Origin: a virus | Reading direction: 5' to 3' (one strand) | IMG/VR virus record: IMGVR_UViG_3300049255_000281 | Coordinates: 1-38,245 of that record | DNA: 38,245 bases | Shown: one piece after another, positions 25,960-33,646 of the stretch | Numbering within the stretch: the first letter of the stretch is position 1 | Layout: each line of letters begins with the position of its first letter | Notes under the pieces: generated by a model | What the model was told of the DNA's origin: nothing | The model's database searches: none | Seen by the model: the letters and a program-made list of their open reading frames with translations, nothing else | Made by a program: the position numbers and the translations under genes

Positions 25960-28932
25960 ATGGTATACCTTCGGGCACTCTCAAAGGTTTTGTGTCTTTC
26001 TGCGGCGGCTTTAGGGCTTGCTCTGCCTCTGTTTGGGCAGATAGGCGTTGTGCAGGGACACTGCTATCAGGGAGGAACACCTGCAACGACTTCGGGGATG
26101 AGTTCCTCGAATTTCCTTCAGGGAATTATTCCGGCCTGCACGGTGACGGTATATCTGCACGGAACCACCACTCCGGCACAGATTTACACCCCAAGCGGAG
26201 GCACGCTGACCAATCCGTTCACGGCCAATGCGGTGCCCGGCGTTGACCCCGGAGGATGGGTATTTGCCGCGGCCACCAATCAGGCCCTCGACGTCGTGCT
26301 TTCCGGGGGAAACGGCAACCCCAATTGCACTACGCCCCCGCTCTGCTATGTCCAGCCCGTCACGCTGATTGATGTATTCCCTTCAGGCTCAGGCAGCGGC
26401 GGCCTGCCGCCCAACATCGCCTTCGGCGGCACCAATGCGTCCGGCACCTTTCAGGCCTCGCCCTACACTCCAGTCAACAAGGCTGGTGATACGATGACGG
26501 GCACTCTGAACTTCTCAAACCCTCCGCTCAGCTTTACTCAGGTCACGGCATGGGGTGATTCGCTGACCTGCGGCAATCAGGATGGTTCTGGTGGAAGCCT
26601 ATGCGGTTCTCCATCTACTGGATCGTGGACCAACATTGCCGCGACGCTGTTAGGCAAGCCCGTCTCCAATCAAGGTATTCCCGGTCAGACTTCTTCGCAG
26701 ATTGCTGTACGGGCCAATGCCTATGCAGGCACTTGGAAGCAGCAGGCCACGGTGAGCGGCAATACGATTCCTGCCTCTGGCGGCGTGACCATCACCTTTC
26801 CCACGGGCTACGAGCCTGCGATGAATACGAACCTGACCAATATGACGGTAGCCATCAATCTTTGCGGAGTGCGGGGCACGGTGGCTGACAATGGCTCGCA
26901 CGTATATACCTTCACGCGTACGACTTCAGGTTCTGCCGTATCGTGCCCAGCAAACTCGCAGTGGACTCCAGACTTGACTGGTCTGGTAGGTCCGAATGTG
27001 GTCGAAGTCATCGAAGCAGGATACAACAACCGGAGTGGTCCTTCGATTTCTACGGTGACGGCTGATGTTGCCGCCATGGTAGCAGCAGCTCGCTCACGTT
27101 CCAACGGCTACGTTGTAGTGGGCATCCCCAACGGCGATACAGACACCTGCCCGCTGTGCTCGCAGTACCTCATTAATGCAAATTACAACGCGGCCCAGGC
27201 AGCCACGTATGGCAGCGCCTTCTACGACCTCAACACAGACCTCGTGAACCACGGCAACCCGTCAGTCCCGGCAGATGCTTATCTTGCCTCCTATCACAAT
27301 GCTACGCCTCTTTCGCTCAAGGCATGGGATTTGCAGGGCAATCTTACCGCGCCGATTGGTACTACAGGATGTCCTGTTACGTGGACAGTCAACAGCCTCA
27401 ATGGCGGCGCTTCCATGATTATGTATGGCACAGCCATGTATTTTCCTGACAATGGCGAAATTATCTACCTGAATGACCAATACCTGAATAACCCGCCACA
27501 GTCCTGTATTCGCGGATTCAATGGGACCACCGCGGCAGCACACTCCGGAACAGCGGTCTTCTATGCCACTGATGGGTTGCACCTCAGCAGCTCTGCCAAG
27601 TCATGGGCCCCGCCACTCAATGGCAATCCCGGCTACACAGTCATGGCGAATGGCATTGTTAACACCATCAATAACGCTGTCCAGCCCATCAGCAACGTCG
27701 TCCTGCCTTCTTCCAATGGAATGGCCATTTCGTCTTCAGATGGCTCGAAAAGTCTGGGGTTTGTTTCTGGAGGTCTGCAATCGAACACCGGATTGTTATT
27801 TGCCGGAGGATGCACGAATTGTCCGGTTGGCACGGCCAACAACCCGGCCACGGGACTCTATGTACAGGAAAACTCGATCTACAATCTTGACCTGAATACA
27901 TGGAATGGCGGCGTTCTGGCGTCTTCCGGATATAACTTCCATACGGCCACATTCAATTTCTCTCTGTCGAATGCTGGCACTTCCGGGTACGTCAACACCA
28001 ACAACGCGGCCACGACTACCAGCGGCTCCGGCAGCGGAATGATTGTAGACGTGTTTGCCAATGGGACGCAGATTACAGGCGTGCTCATCCTCAATAACGG
28101 CACAGGATACAATGTAGGTGACAAGGTATACCCAATCGTTCCGGGTTCGTCCGGAGACGCCTACATCACGCTGATTGCTGCTCCGAACACCAATTTCGGC
28201 ATGATGGCCAGCGCAGGCGGCTTTGTGCCTTCGTGTCAGGGTTGCGCAGGCATCGGGGCGTCTAACGACCCATTTGGAGCGCTATATGTCAACGACCCTA
28301 CAGGGAATGGGAGTATCCAGCTGATTGCGCAGGGCGCGGTTCTACAGTCGAGCGCGGGATACTGGGGGGTAACAGGCGGTCTTATGCCCTACGTAAATAC
28401 CTATCCACAATTTGGCAACAGCGGCGGATATCAGTGGGGCAGCCTGTTTGTGAAGGGCCAGAGTTCCGGGCGCATCAATCTGACCAATGCGGGCAATGGC
28501 AGCATTATTGACCAGTCCGGAGGGGCATGGGGAATTACCGGAGGGGTTGGGCTGACGGGGGTACTGAATCTACAAGGCACATCATCGCCATTGTGGATGA
28601 ATAGCCAGCCTGGCACACCGGGTCAGGTGCTGACCTCTCAGGGGGCGGGCAACACGCCTATCTGGGCCAATCCTACAGGCCCTACCAAATACACGCCATC
28701 GTTCACGCCATCGGCGGTCGCGGCATCTTCCTGTGCTGAGCAGACATTTTCCCTGACGGGGCTAACGGTGGGGCAGTCGGTAACAGTCAATCCTCCATCC
28801 AGCCTTGCGCCTCATCTATGGATAGGGGGACAACGAGTCAGCGCAGCCAATACGTTAGCGATAGAGTTCTGCGGTGATGCCACGTCGGGTACTCCACCGT
28901 CTGGAGCTTGGATCGTGACGGCCTATCAATAA
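25960..28932 (+). CDS. Secreted-type tail protein with SGNH-hydrolase domain, 990 aa
   Basis: Residues 1-27 look like a classical signal peptide (basic start, Ala/Leu-rich core, ending LPLFGQ). A beta domain with a TVTVYLHGTTTPAQIYTPSG pattern follows, as in phage tail fibres, then KAGDTMTGTLNF (174-185), a common fibre motif. An SGNH/GDSL esterase domain spans about 193-545: Ser201 in GDSL, the GIPGQ block (239-243), Asn356/357 in GYNN, and Asp538/His541 in DGLHLS. The rest is beta-rich and ends with a fibre-like Gly/Pro segment (TPGQVLTSQGAG). It probably deacetylates or deacylates surface polysaccharide during adsorption. A signal peptide on a virion protein is odd. Confidence 0.7.
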   Translation: MVYLRALSKVLCLSAAALGLALPLFGQIGVVQGHCYQGGTPATTSGMSSSNFLQGIIPACTVTVYLHGTTTPAQIYTPSGGTLTNPFTANAVPGVDPGGWVFAAATNQALDVVLSGGNGNPNCTTPPLCYVQPVTLIDVFPSGSGSGGLPPNIAFGGTNASGTFQASPYTPVNKAGDTMTGTLNFSNPPLSFTQVTAWGDSLTCGNQDGSGGSLCGSPSTGSWTNIAATLLGKPVSNQGIPGQTSSQIAVRANAYAGTWKQQATVSGNTIPASGGVTITFPTGYEPAMNTNLTNMTVAINLCGVRGTVADNGSHVYTFTRTTSGSAVSCPANSQWTPDLTGLVGPNVVEVIEAGYNNRSGPSISTVTADVAAMVAAARSRSNGYVVVGIPNGDTDTCPLCSQYLINANYNAAQAATYGSAFYDLNTDLVNHGNPSVPADAYLASYHNATPLSLKAWDLQGNLTAPIGTTGCPVTWTVNSLNGGASMIMYGTAMYFPDNGEIIYLNDQYLNNPPQSCIRGFNGTTAAAHSGTAVFYATDGLHLSSSAKSWAPPLNGNPGYTVMANGIVNTINNAVQPISNVVLPSSNGMAISSSDGSKSLGFVSGGLQSNTGLLFAGGCTNCPVGTANNPATGLYVQENSIYNLDLNTWNGGVLASSGYNFHTATFNFSLSNAGTSGYVNTNNAATTTSGSGSGMIVDVFANGTQITGVLILNNGTGYNVGDKVYPIVPGSSGDAYITLIAAPNTNFGMMASAGGFVPSCQGCAGIGASNDPFGALYVNDPTGNGSIQLIAQGAVLQSSAGYWGVTGGLMPYVNTYPQFGNSGGYQWGSLFVKGQSSGRINLTNAGNGSIIDQSGGAWGITGGVGLTGVLNLQGTSSPLWMNSQPGTPGQVLTSQGAGNTPIWANPTGPTKYTPSFTPSAVAASSCAEQTFSLTGLTVGQSVTVNPPSSLAPHLWIGGQRVSAANTLAIEFCGDATSGTPPSGAWIVTAYQ

Positions 28933-28955
28933 CCCCAAAAGGAGACGTTCTAAAA

Positions 28956-29063
28956 ATGGAATTGCTACTGGCGCAAACGAGACCCATAATGAACGAAGGT
29001 CAACCATGTCGGCTACGAAGCGCAGAGATGATGAAGTCACGTGGGATGGAGTGGAGAACATGA
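28956..29063 (+). CDS. Possible 35-aa peptide overlapping the XhlA-like gene
   Basis: A short frame starting MELLLAQTRPIMNEGQPCRL, with a good ribosome site (AAAAGGAG, 28937-28944) 11 bases before its ATG. It overlaps the start of the next gene by 58 bases. No family or strong feature is visible. It could be a leader for the lysis cassette, or chance. Low certainty. Confidence 0.2.
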   Translation: MELLLAQTRPIMNEGQPCRLRSAEMMKSRGMEWRT

Positions 29064-29404
29064 TTTCAACGTACTACGAGAAGGTCATCCGCCCCGCGCA
29101 AGAGGAAACCCTTGCACAGCAGAGGGAAGAGCACAAGTCCAACACCGAGTGGCTTCAGCGGCTGGACACGGATTTAGCGGTTTTGAAGAAGGAATCCGCG
29201 CGGGTGCAGGCGTATGTGGAGGCATGGATTAAGAAGACGGATGCGGCCATTGACTCCATTTCGCGCACGCTGAGCGAGTGGAAGGGCAGCATAAGGACAA
29301 CGCTCTGGATTATCGTGTCTATCCTGATACCGATGTTTCTGATGGTTTCCGGCCTGTTCGCCGACCTCATCAAGTGGGGCATTGAGCAAAACTGGAAATA
29401 CTAG
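29006..29404 (+). CDS. XhlA-like coiled-coil membrane protein of the lysis cassette, 132 aa
   Basis: Charged helices over residues 10-92 (likely coiled coil), then a single strong transmembrane segment (about 96-120, TTLWIIVSILIPMFLMVSGL) and a short tail. This coiled-coil plus C-terminal anchor layout resembles XhlA/hemolysin-type lysis accessory proteins. It is the first clear gene of the lysis cassette and is followed at once by a holin-like gene. The start is supported by GAAGG upstream. Family assignment is by layout only. Confidence 0.6.
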   Translation: MSATKRRDDEVTWDGVENMISTYYEKVIRPAQEETLAQQREEHKSNTEWLQRLDTDLAVLKKESARVQAYVEAWIKKTDAAIDSISRTLSEWKGSIRTTLWIIVSILIPMFLMVSGLFADLIKWGIEQNWKY

Positions 29405-29428
29405 GAGAATAACTTAGGAGAAGAACTT

Positions 29429-29686
29429 ATGTGGAATCAAATCAAGCTTTGGATTCAGTCTAAAGGCGGATGGGCACATGCTCTTGCCGCAGTGTGGGCC
29501 TTCCTGGTGCTGGCCTACGCTTCGGTTGCTCCCTTCCAGCAGCTGGTGCTTTCGATTTATGGAGCCATGCCGCATTGGCTGCATGAGCTTTCCGCCGCTT
29601 TGGTTGGACTCGTCATCTTTTACCTGAACACCAACAAGTCCAGTGCTTCGGCCGAAGATACGCCGCCACACCACCGCGGCAGCTAA
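29429..29686 (+). CDS. Holin-like protein with two membrane segments, 85 aa
   Basis: Two hydrophobic segments (residues about 17-40, HALAAVWAFLVLAYASVAPF, and 52-68, HELSAALVGLVIFYLN) joined by a short loop, then a polar Ser/His/Asp-rich tail. Size and layout are those of a class II holin, which opens the inner membrane at lysis time. An AGGAGAAG ribosome site precedes the ATG. Neighbours (XhlA-like protein, lipoprotein, endolysin) support the role. Confidence 0.65.
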   Translation: MWNQIKLWIQSKGGWAHALAAVWAFLVLAYASVAPFQQLVLSIYGAMPHWLHELSAALVGLVIFYLNTNKSSASAEDTPPHHRGS

Positions 29687-29695
29687 AGAGGCACT

Positions 29696-29848
29696 ATGCT
29701 TTTCTTTGAGATTGTTCTTGCTGTTTTTATGGCTTTGGTCATTCTGAGTTTTCTGTACAAACCGAGGGTTTGTGCATTGTGCAACGGAAAAGGAAAATCG
29801 TCAGATGGTATCCGCTGCTGTCTATGCAGCGGGAAAGGAAAATTGTGA
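29696..29848 (+). CDS. Membrane-anchored microprotein with two CxxCxGxG zinc knuckles, 50 aa
   Basis: An N-terminal transmembrane helix (about 3-21, FFEIVLAVFMALVILSFLY) is followed by CALCNGKG and CCLCSGKG, two copies of the CxxCxGxG motif known from the DnaJ zinc-binding domain, in only 50 residues. One pair of motifs would bind a single zinc. A ribosome site (AAAGAGG) precedes ATG 29696, and the stop overlaps the next ATG (TGATG), so it is coupled to the lipoprotein gene. DnaJ itself is not implied; the motif acts in protein or thiol handling. A lysis-timing or membrane quality role is only a guess. Confidence 0.7.
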   Translation: MLFFEIVLAVFMALVILSFLYKPRVCALCNGKGKSSDGIRCCLCSGKGKL

Positions 29849-30456
29849 TGAAAGCTTATCTGCAAACGGCAGGGCTGGCCCTTTTGGCAGCCTGCATGAT
29901 TATCGTACCCACTGGATGCACCTCCGCATCCATCGAGAAGGCCGTCTCCGAGATTGATGCGTACCTGCCAACGGCCATTCAGTTGGCGCAGATTGTTATC
30001 TCCGCGGTCGGCGTGGCACAGTCGAACGGATTGTCGCCGGATGCGCAGAACACAGCCAACACGGTGATTGCCGACCTGAAGGAGCTTCAGACCCTGTGCG
30101 ATAGCTACCTTTCGCAGCCCCAGGGGGGAACATGGCAGAACATCCAGAATGTGCTGGAAACCATCCTTTCGGCCAATCAGCAGCAGCTTGAAGCCGCCGC
30201 CGGCATCAAGTCGCATGATGCCAAGAATGCCTATGTGGCCGCGATTACCTCGCTGAGCGCAGCGCTGGCCGTGATTGATGGATACATCAACACCACCAAA
30301 ACATCGGCGCAGCTGAAGACCAAGGCGCAGGCCCGGCAGGCAAAGCTGAGTGCTTACGTCCAAGTTTGGACGCCGCAGGACAAGGCCCGCATTTCGGCTG
30401 CTCTGGGTGTTCCTTACCCGGTGCTCGAGAAAGAGGCGCTGGCCTATGGGCTATAA
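29848..30456 (+). CDS. Predicted lipoprotein of the lysis cassette, 202 aa
   Basis: The first 24 residues form a lipoprotein-type signal (basic start, hydrophobic core, VPTGC with Cys24 as the lipidation site; Pro at -3 is not ideal). The remainder is helical and rich in Ala, Gln, Thr and Ile. Its location between holin-like genes and the endolysin would fit an outer-membrane spanin partner, but it is longer than usual o-spanins and no matching inner-membrane spanin is obvious, unless the 29006 product serves. Start 29848 is favoured by AAAGGAAA and the TGATG overlap. Confidence 0.6.
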   Translation: MKAYLQTAGLALLAACMIIVPTGCTSASIEKAVSEIDAYLPTAIQLAQIVISAVGVAQSNGLSPDAQNTANTVIADLKELQTLCDSYLSQPQGGTWQNIQNVLETILSANQQQLEAAAGIKSHDAKNAYVAAITSLSAALAVIDGYINTTKTSAQLKTKAQARQAKLSAYVQVWTPQDKARISAALGVPYPVLEKEALAYGL

Positions 30457-31192
30457 GTACGCTGCTCTGCGCGACAAGCCGGACAATCGGGACAAGGTTG
30501 TCCGGCTGCCCAATTCCGTCATCCTTCCTTCCCGCGTAGATTTGTCCGAGTGGGAGCCTCCGGTGACCGACCAGGGACAGGAAGGCAGCTGCACGGCTCA
30601 TGCTGGCGTGCGGATGCTCTCATGGCTCTACAAGAAAATCTACGGCGAGAGCTACATCTTTTCCCCGCAGTTTCTCTACCGCGCTGAGCGCATCTGCGAA
30701 GGGGATGTAAACGAGGACGGCGGAGCACAGAGCCGTACCCTGATGGCCGTGCTCAACGAAGTAGGCTGCTGTCTGGAATCCACTTTCCCCTATTCCGATG
30801 ACGGATGGAAGCAGCCTACCACAGAGGCCATGCTGGCCGAAGCGCACAAGTACAAAATTGGTGCCTACCACCGCGTGCCAGCACTGGACGTGCTCAAGTC
30901 CGTGCTTGCCTCACAATATCCCGTGGTCATGGGCATTGAGGTGTATGCTTCCTTCGAGTCTGATGCAGTAGCGGCGACCGGGAATGTACCTGTGCCGGAT
31001 ACTGGAAAGGAGCAGTTCCTGGGCGGCCATGAGGTGTTCTGCCATGGGTACGACGATTCCGCCCAAGTGCTGCTAATGACCAACAGCTGGGGCACAGGAT
31101 GGGGCGAACAAGGGCACTTTGCTCTGCCTTATGACTATTGGCCATATGTGATGGACGTCTGGATTGGACATATGGGAGCGCCGTGGCACTGA
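30446..31192 (+). CDS. Papain-like (C1A) cysteine protease, 248 aa
   Basis: All catalytic elements of the papain family are visible in order: the oxyanion Gln43 and nucleophile Cys49 in DQGQEGSCTAHA, His195 in GGHEVFCHGY, and Asn213 in NSWGTGWGEQG. No signal peptide or long pro-region precedes the domain, so it should be cytoplasmic or delivered another way. ATG 30446 follows AAAGAGG and overlaps the lipoprotein gene by 11 bases. It lies in the lysis cassette, between the lipoprotein and a small membrane protein. Its target is unknown: candidates are envelope proteins, host defence proteins or peptide cross-links. Confidence 0.85.
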   Translation: MGYKYAALRDKPDNRDKVVRLPNSVILPSRVDLSEWEPPVTDQGQEGSCTAHAGVRMLSWLYKKIYGESYIFSPQFLYRAERICEGDVNEDGGAQSRTLMAVLNEVGCCLESTFPYSDDGWKQPTTEAMLAEAHKYKIGAYHRVPALDVLKSVLASQYPVVMGIEVYASFESDAVAATGNVPVPDTGKEQFLGGHEVFCHGYDDSAQVLLMTNSWGTGWGEQGHFALPYDYWPYVMDVWIGHMGAPWH

Positions 31193-31302
31193 AGGCGATG
31201 TTGCAGGCCATCCTGCTGCTCGTGGCACTGATGGGAGCGATAGCGGCCGCTGGTGCGCTTTTCGTTCTGACACTGAAGCTTGCTGAGCTTCTCCGCCTCT
31301 AG
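31183..31302 (+). CDS. Small membrane protein of the lysis cassette, 39 aa
   Basis: One strongly hydrophobic segment (about 7-35, QAILLLVALMGAIAAAGALF) in a 39-residue protein. GTG 31183 follows GGGAG five bases upstream and overlaps the protease stop by 10 bases; an in-frame ATG lies at 31198. The stop at 31300-31302 is part of the ribosome site of the endolysin gene. It could be a pinholin-like or antiholin-like partner. No family was recognised. Confidence 0.55.
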   Translation: MALKAMLQAILLLVALMGAIAAAGALFVLTLKLAELLRL

Positions 31303-31309
31303 GAGCACT

Positions 31310-31840
31310 ATGCTATCGCCGGCACAAGTCGCGTTTGCGCAAAACGTTGTTGCGCAGGCTAAGCTTTCCTCGCACCCTTTCCCGGGATATGCAGCCGCAG
31401 AGGCCTGCCTTGAAAGCGCATGGGGCCAGTCTGAACTCTGCATCCAGGCCAACAATATCTTTGGCCTGAAGGTGCCAACAGCATGGAGCGGCCCCACCTT
31501 GACCCTGCCTACCCATGAAATTGAGAATGGGCAGGTGAAGGAAGTCGAGGCTGTTTGGCCGGTATTTGACTCCTACCTGGATGCGTTTCAGGAGCGCCTA
31601 AGGGTGCTGCAGCACCCGATGTATGCGCAGGCTTTGGCCGCGAATACCGGAGAAATGTTTGTGCGCGACGTTTCTGGGGTGTTTGAGCCTGCCTCGGCTC
31701 CCGGAAACAACACCTTTCGCTTCAGCGATGGTCTCTACCGCTGGGTAGCTTCCCGATGGTCTACCGACCCTGCGCGGGCCAGCAAGGTTCTGGCCATCTA
31801 CAACGCGCATCCTCAAATTTTTGCACAATGCCAGGATTAG
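31310..31840 (+). CDS. GH73-type endolysin (glucosaminidase/muramidase-like), 176 aa
   Basis: Residues about 27-54 carry the family signature YAAAEACLESAWGQSELCIQ..NNIFGLK, in which Glu35 is the expected catalytic acid and NNIFGLK is the diagnostic segment of FlgJ/LytG-type enzymes. No signal peptide is present, so it would reach peptidoglycan through the holin. The ATG follows AGGAG directly after the previous stop. It is the last plus-strand gene before the minus-strand early genes; its end overlaps the chimeric minus-strand gene at 31761-32015. Confidence 0.85.
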   Translation: MLSPAQVAFAQNVVAQAKLSSHPFPGYAAAEACLESAWGQSELCIQANNIFGLKVPTAWSGPTLTLPTHEIENGQVKEVEAVWPVFDSYLDAFQERLRVLQHPMYAQALAANTGEMFVRDVSGVFEPASAPGNNTFRFSDGLYRWVASRWSTDPARASKVLAIYNAHPQIFAQCQD

Positions 31841-32015
31841 CAAGTTCCTGCAACATCGGCATATCTTGACATCCTCCCCGCCCTGAAGGGCGGGGCTTGT
31901 CGCGCACCGGGTCAACGGAAAACCACTTGTTCGCCTCTCCCTTCAGCCTTCCGCAGATGTAGCAGAAATACGCCATGCTCTTCGATGGATGGGTGTTTCG
32001 ATTCTCAGGTGCCAT
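31761..32015 (-). pseudogene. Zinc-ribbon protein, 3' part replaced by transposon-end sequence
   Basis: The frame starts at ATG 32015 with a good ribosome site (GAGGGA). The first 40 codons look genuine (residues 14-32: MAYFCYICGRLKGEANKWF, then SVDPVRDK) and carry one CxxC knuckle. From codon 41 the sequence is the TnpB right-end hairpin (31866-31895), read as PRPSGRGGCQ, and after it comes unrelated sequence antisense to the endolysin. The missing second CxxC would normally follow, so the gene was probably cut by the insertion or a later deletion. An 84-residue chimera could still be made. It is the last gene of the early minus-strand operon. Confidence 0.5.
31866..31895 (-). repeat. Solitary right end of a TnpB element
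   Basis: Thirty bases, identical to 6978-7007 of TnpB copy 1: TTGA, spacer, then the hairpin CCCCGCCC/GGGCGGGG with loop TGAA. No tnpB or left-end hairpin is nearby (31841-32026 holds only the 5' part of the cut gene). A one-ended remnant after deletion is the simplest explanation. Confidence 0.8.
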
Positions 32016-32026
32016 CGTATCCCTCG

Positions 32027-32791
32027 TCAGATTGGAATGTCGTATTTGTCTAAAAAATCGCAGTTGTCCAGGAACGATTTGCTGGGGTCATAGGCGTCCT
32101 CCTCTTCGGAATCTGCGGACGCTTGCGGCTTCATTTCGGCGGCCACATCCCAGACGGTAGGCGGAAGATTGTGCTGGGCAAGAAATGCTTCTATTTCCTG
32201 ATGCAGGGAAAGTGCGGCCTGCTCCATCTCGGCAATCATGGCCGCGTCGCGTTCGATGCGCGTAAGGAACGGCGGCATCCCGGGATACCATCCGTAGAAA
32301 TCGGCCCACTGCCGCTCGCAGCATACCATCTCCCACTGGCACTGCCGCTGGTACTCAATCGGAACTACACGCGTTTCCAGCCATTCCACCAGCGTTTCTG
32401 GTTTGGGGGACTTGATTTCAAGCACGCCTTCGGTGCCCACCAGGCCATCGGGCGTAGCTCCGGTGAAGTCGTAGTGCGGATGCAGCACAAAGCCACAACG
32501 CACCACCATCTCTCCGGTTGCTAATTCGTACATGGAGCGGGCCTCGTCTTCCCTTTCTGCACCCTCTTCCATCCAGCGCGTAACATAATGGTCGGCGGCG
32601 CGGCCAAGGATACGCTCGGCTATCAGTTCCCGTCGATAGCGCAGGCGCCTCCCTCCCGGCTCCCCTGCACTGCCATTTTTGCTCGCCCGCGTAAGGAAGT
32701 TCATCACATCGTCCATGCGCGAGCCTGTGATTCTGCCAATGCGGTTCTTCAGCCAACGGTCTGACTGCGGGCCCCCTGCAAGTTCTCTCAT
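32027..32791 (-). CDS. YqaJ/lambda-Exo-type viral exonuclease, 254 aa
   Basis: This enzyme would chew 5' ends to give 3' single strands for annealing. The opening RIGRITGSR (17-25) is the family hallmark, followed by the PD-(D/E)XK core: Asp115 in GATPDGLVG and Glu125-Ile-Lys127 in LEIKSPK, then YQRQCQWEM (147-155). Length is normal. Its start overlaps the stop of the ERF gene as ATGA, so the two are coupled; together they form a two-part recombination system. The acidic tail (about 220-254) is unusual and may bind a partner. Confidence 0.9.
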   Translation of the reverse strand: MRELAGGPQSDRWLKNRIGRITGSRMDDVMNFLTRASKNGSAGEPGGRRLRYRRELIAERILGRAADHYVTRWMEEGAEREDEARSMYELATGEMVVRCGFVLHPHYDFTGATPDGLVGTEGVLEIKSPKPETLVEWLETRVVPIEYQRQCQWEMVCCERQWADFYGWYPGMPPFLTRIERDAAMIAEMEQAALSLHQEIEAFLAQHNLPPTVWDVAAEMKPQASADSEEEDAYDPSKSFLDNCDFLDKYDIPI

Positions 32792-33504
32792 GCGCGTCCT
32801 CCGGTAAGTTTGCGATACATCTCGTTTTTGGCAGCATCCAGGGCTTTGCGGGCCGTGGCATCCCGGGCCGCTGCCTTTTGCGCCTCCATGTAGCGCGCCT
32901 TTAGCTCTGCCACGCTCGAAGCGGTGCGAATGCTATCCAGCCATTCCTGCAGGATTTCCTCAGAAAGAAGGTCTTCCGGCTTTGTTCTGGCTCCGTTGCC
33001 GTCGTCATCGTGCGTTCCATCATCCAGGCCCACGGCGGCAAAGAGGGTATAGCGTTCCAGGTACTTGATGCTGGACCCAAGCGCCTGTATAGCATTCTTG
33101 TTGCCGGAGGTATCGGCGGAAGCCTCGATGACGGGAGGGTCTGGGTCCGAGTATCCCATCTCGTGCGTGAGGATGCAGGATACGGAAACCTTGCCGTCGG
33201 CAACTTTGGTCTTCCACTGGTGGCTGATGCCGACGGCCGCCAGCGCCGGAATAATCTGCTCGCAGGCATCATGAAGCGTCGCGTACCGTGCGTTGTTATG
33301 GCCAACGCCTCGCTTCTGGATGCGCGGAGGATTATCTTTGAATCGCTTCAGAGCCGCGTAGTAGGCCGCTTTGGCCTGATTCTCGTGGTAGCGTTCGGCA
33401 AAATCCATCAGCGCGTTCAGCTGCTCGACGCTCACTCCCTTTTCCAGAGCCTGCTGCACCAAAGACACTGGATTTTGCTCCATGACTGCCAATGCGTTTT
33501 CCAT
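32788..33504 (-). CDS. erf: ERF-family single-strand annealing protein, 238 aa
   Basis: ERF proteins bind single-stranded DNA and pair it with complementary strands. The core is visible: a helical N terminus, KRFKDNPPRIQKRGVGHNNARYATL (about 53-77), a strand pair (VSVSCILTHEMG, 107-118), and the family's NAIQALGSSIKYLERYTLFA (137-156). The C-terminal 70 residues are charged helices. Partner: the YqaJ exonuclease encoded next. A promoter (33528-33557) lies just upstream, so this pair can be expressed apart from the replication genes. Confidence 0.88.
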   Translation of the reverse strand: MENALAVMEQNPVSLVQQALEKGVSVEQLNALMDFAERYHENQAKAAYYAALKRFKDNPPRIQKRGVGHNNARYATLHDACEQIIPALAAVGISHQWKTKVADGKVSVSCILTHEMGYSDPDPPVIEASADTSGNKNAIQALGSSIKYLERYTLFAAVGLDDGTHDDDGNGARTKPEDLLSEEILQEWLDSIRTASSVAELKARYMEAQKAAARDATARKALDAAKNEMYRKLTGGRA

Positions 33505-33527
33505 GACTGCACCTGCCTTTTATAATA

Positions 33528-33557
33528 AGGATAATCGCGCAAATGTGATGGAGTCAA
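33528..33557 (-). promoter_or_regulatory. Promoter candidate for the erf-yqaJ pair
   Basis: On the minus strand, TTGACT (33557-33552) and TATCCT (33533-33528) are separated by 18 bases and lie about 24 bases upstream of the erf start. Sigma-70-like by match (5/6 and 4/6); not tested. Confidence 0.4.
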
Positions 33558-33577
33558 GAGATATCCAAATCATGTAT

Positions 33578-33646
33578 TTACCCCCAAAACTCCTGAATAA
33601 TCAGATAAATCCACCAAAGAAGTTCCCGTTTGCCTCGGCCTCTCAT
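33578..33646 (-). CDS. Possible 22-aa peptide coupled to the Fis-type gene
   Basis: Sequence MRGRGKRELLWWIYLIIQEF plus two residues: a basic start and a hydrophobic/aromatic amphipathic segment. Its ATG overlaps the stop of the frame-corrected Fis-type gene (ATGA), and AGGGGG lies upstream. In the uncorrected frame the Fis-type frame runs directly into it. Too short for firm support. Confidence 0.3.
   Translation of the reverse strand: MRGRGKRELLWWIYLIIQEFWG

Noticed and set aside
31866-31895. The hairpin as a dedicated terminator between convergent operons
   Set aside because: No T-run follows the stem on either strand, and identity with the TnpB right end explains it better.
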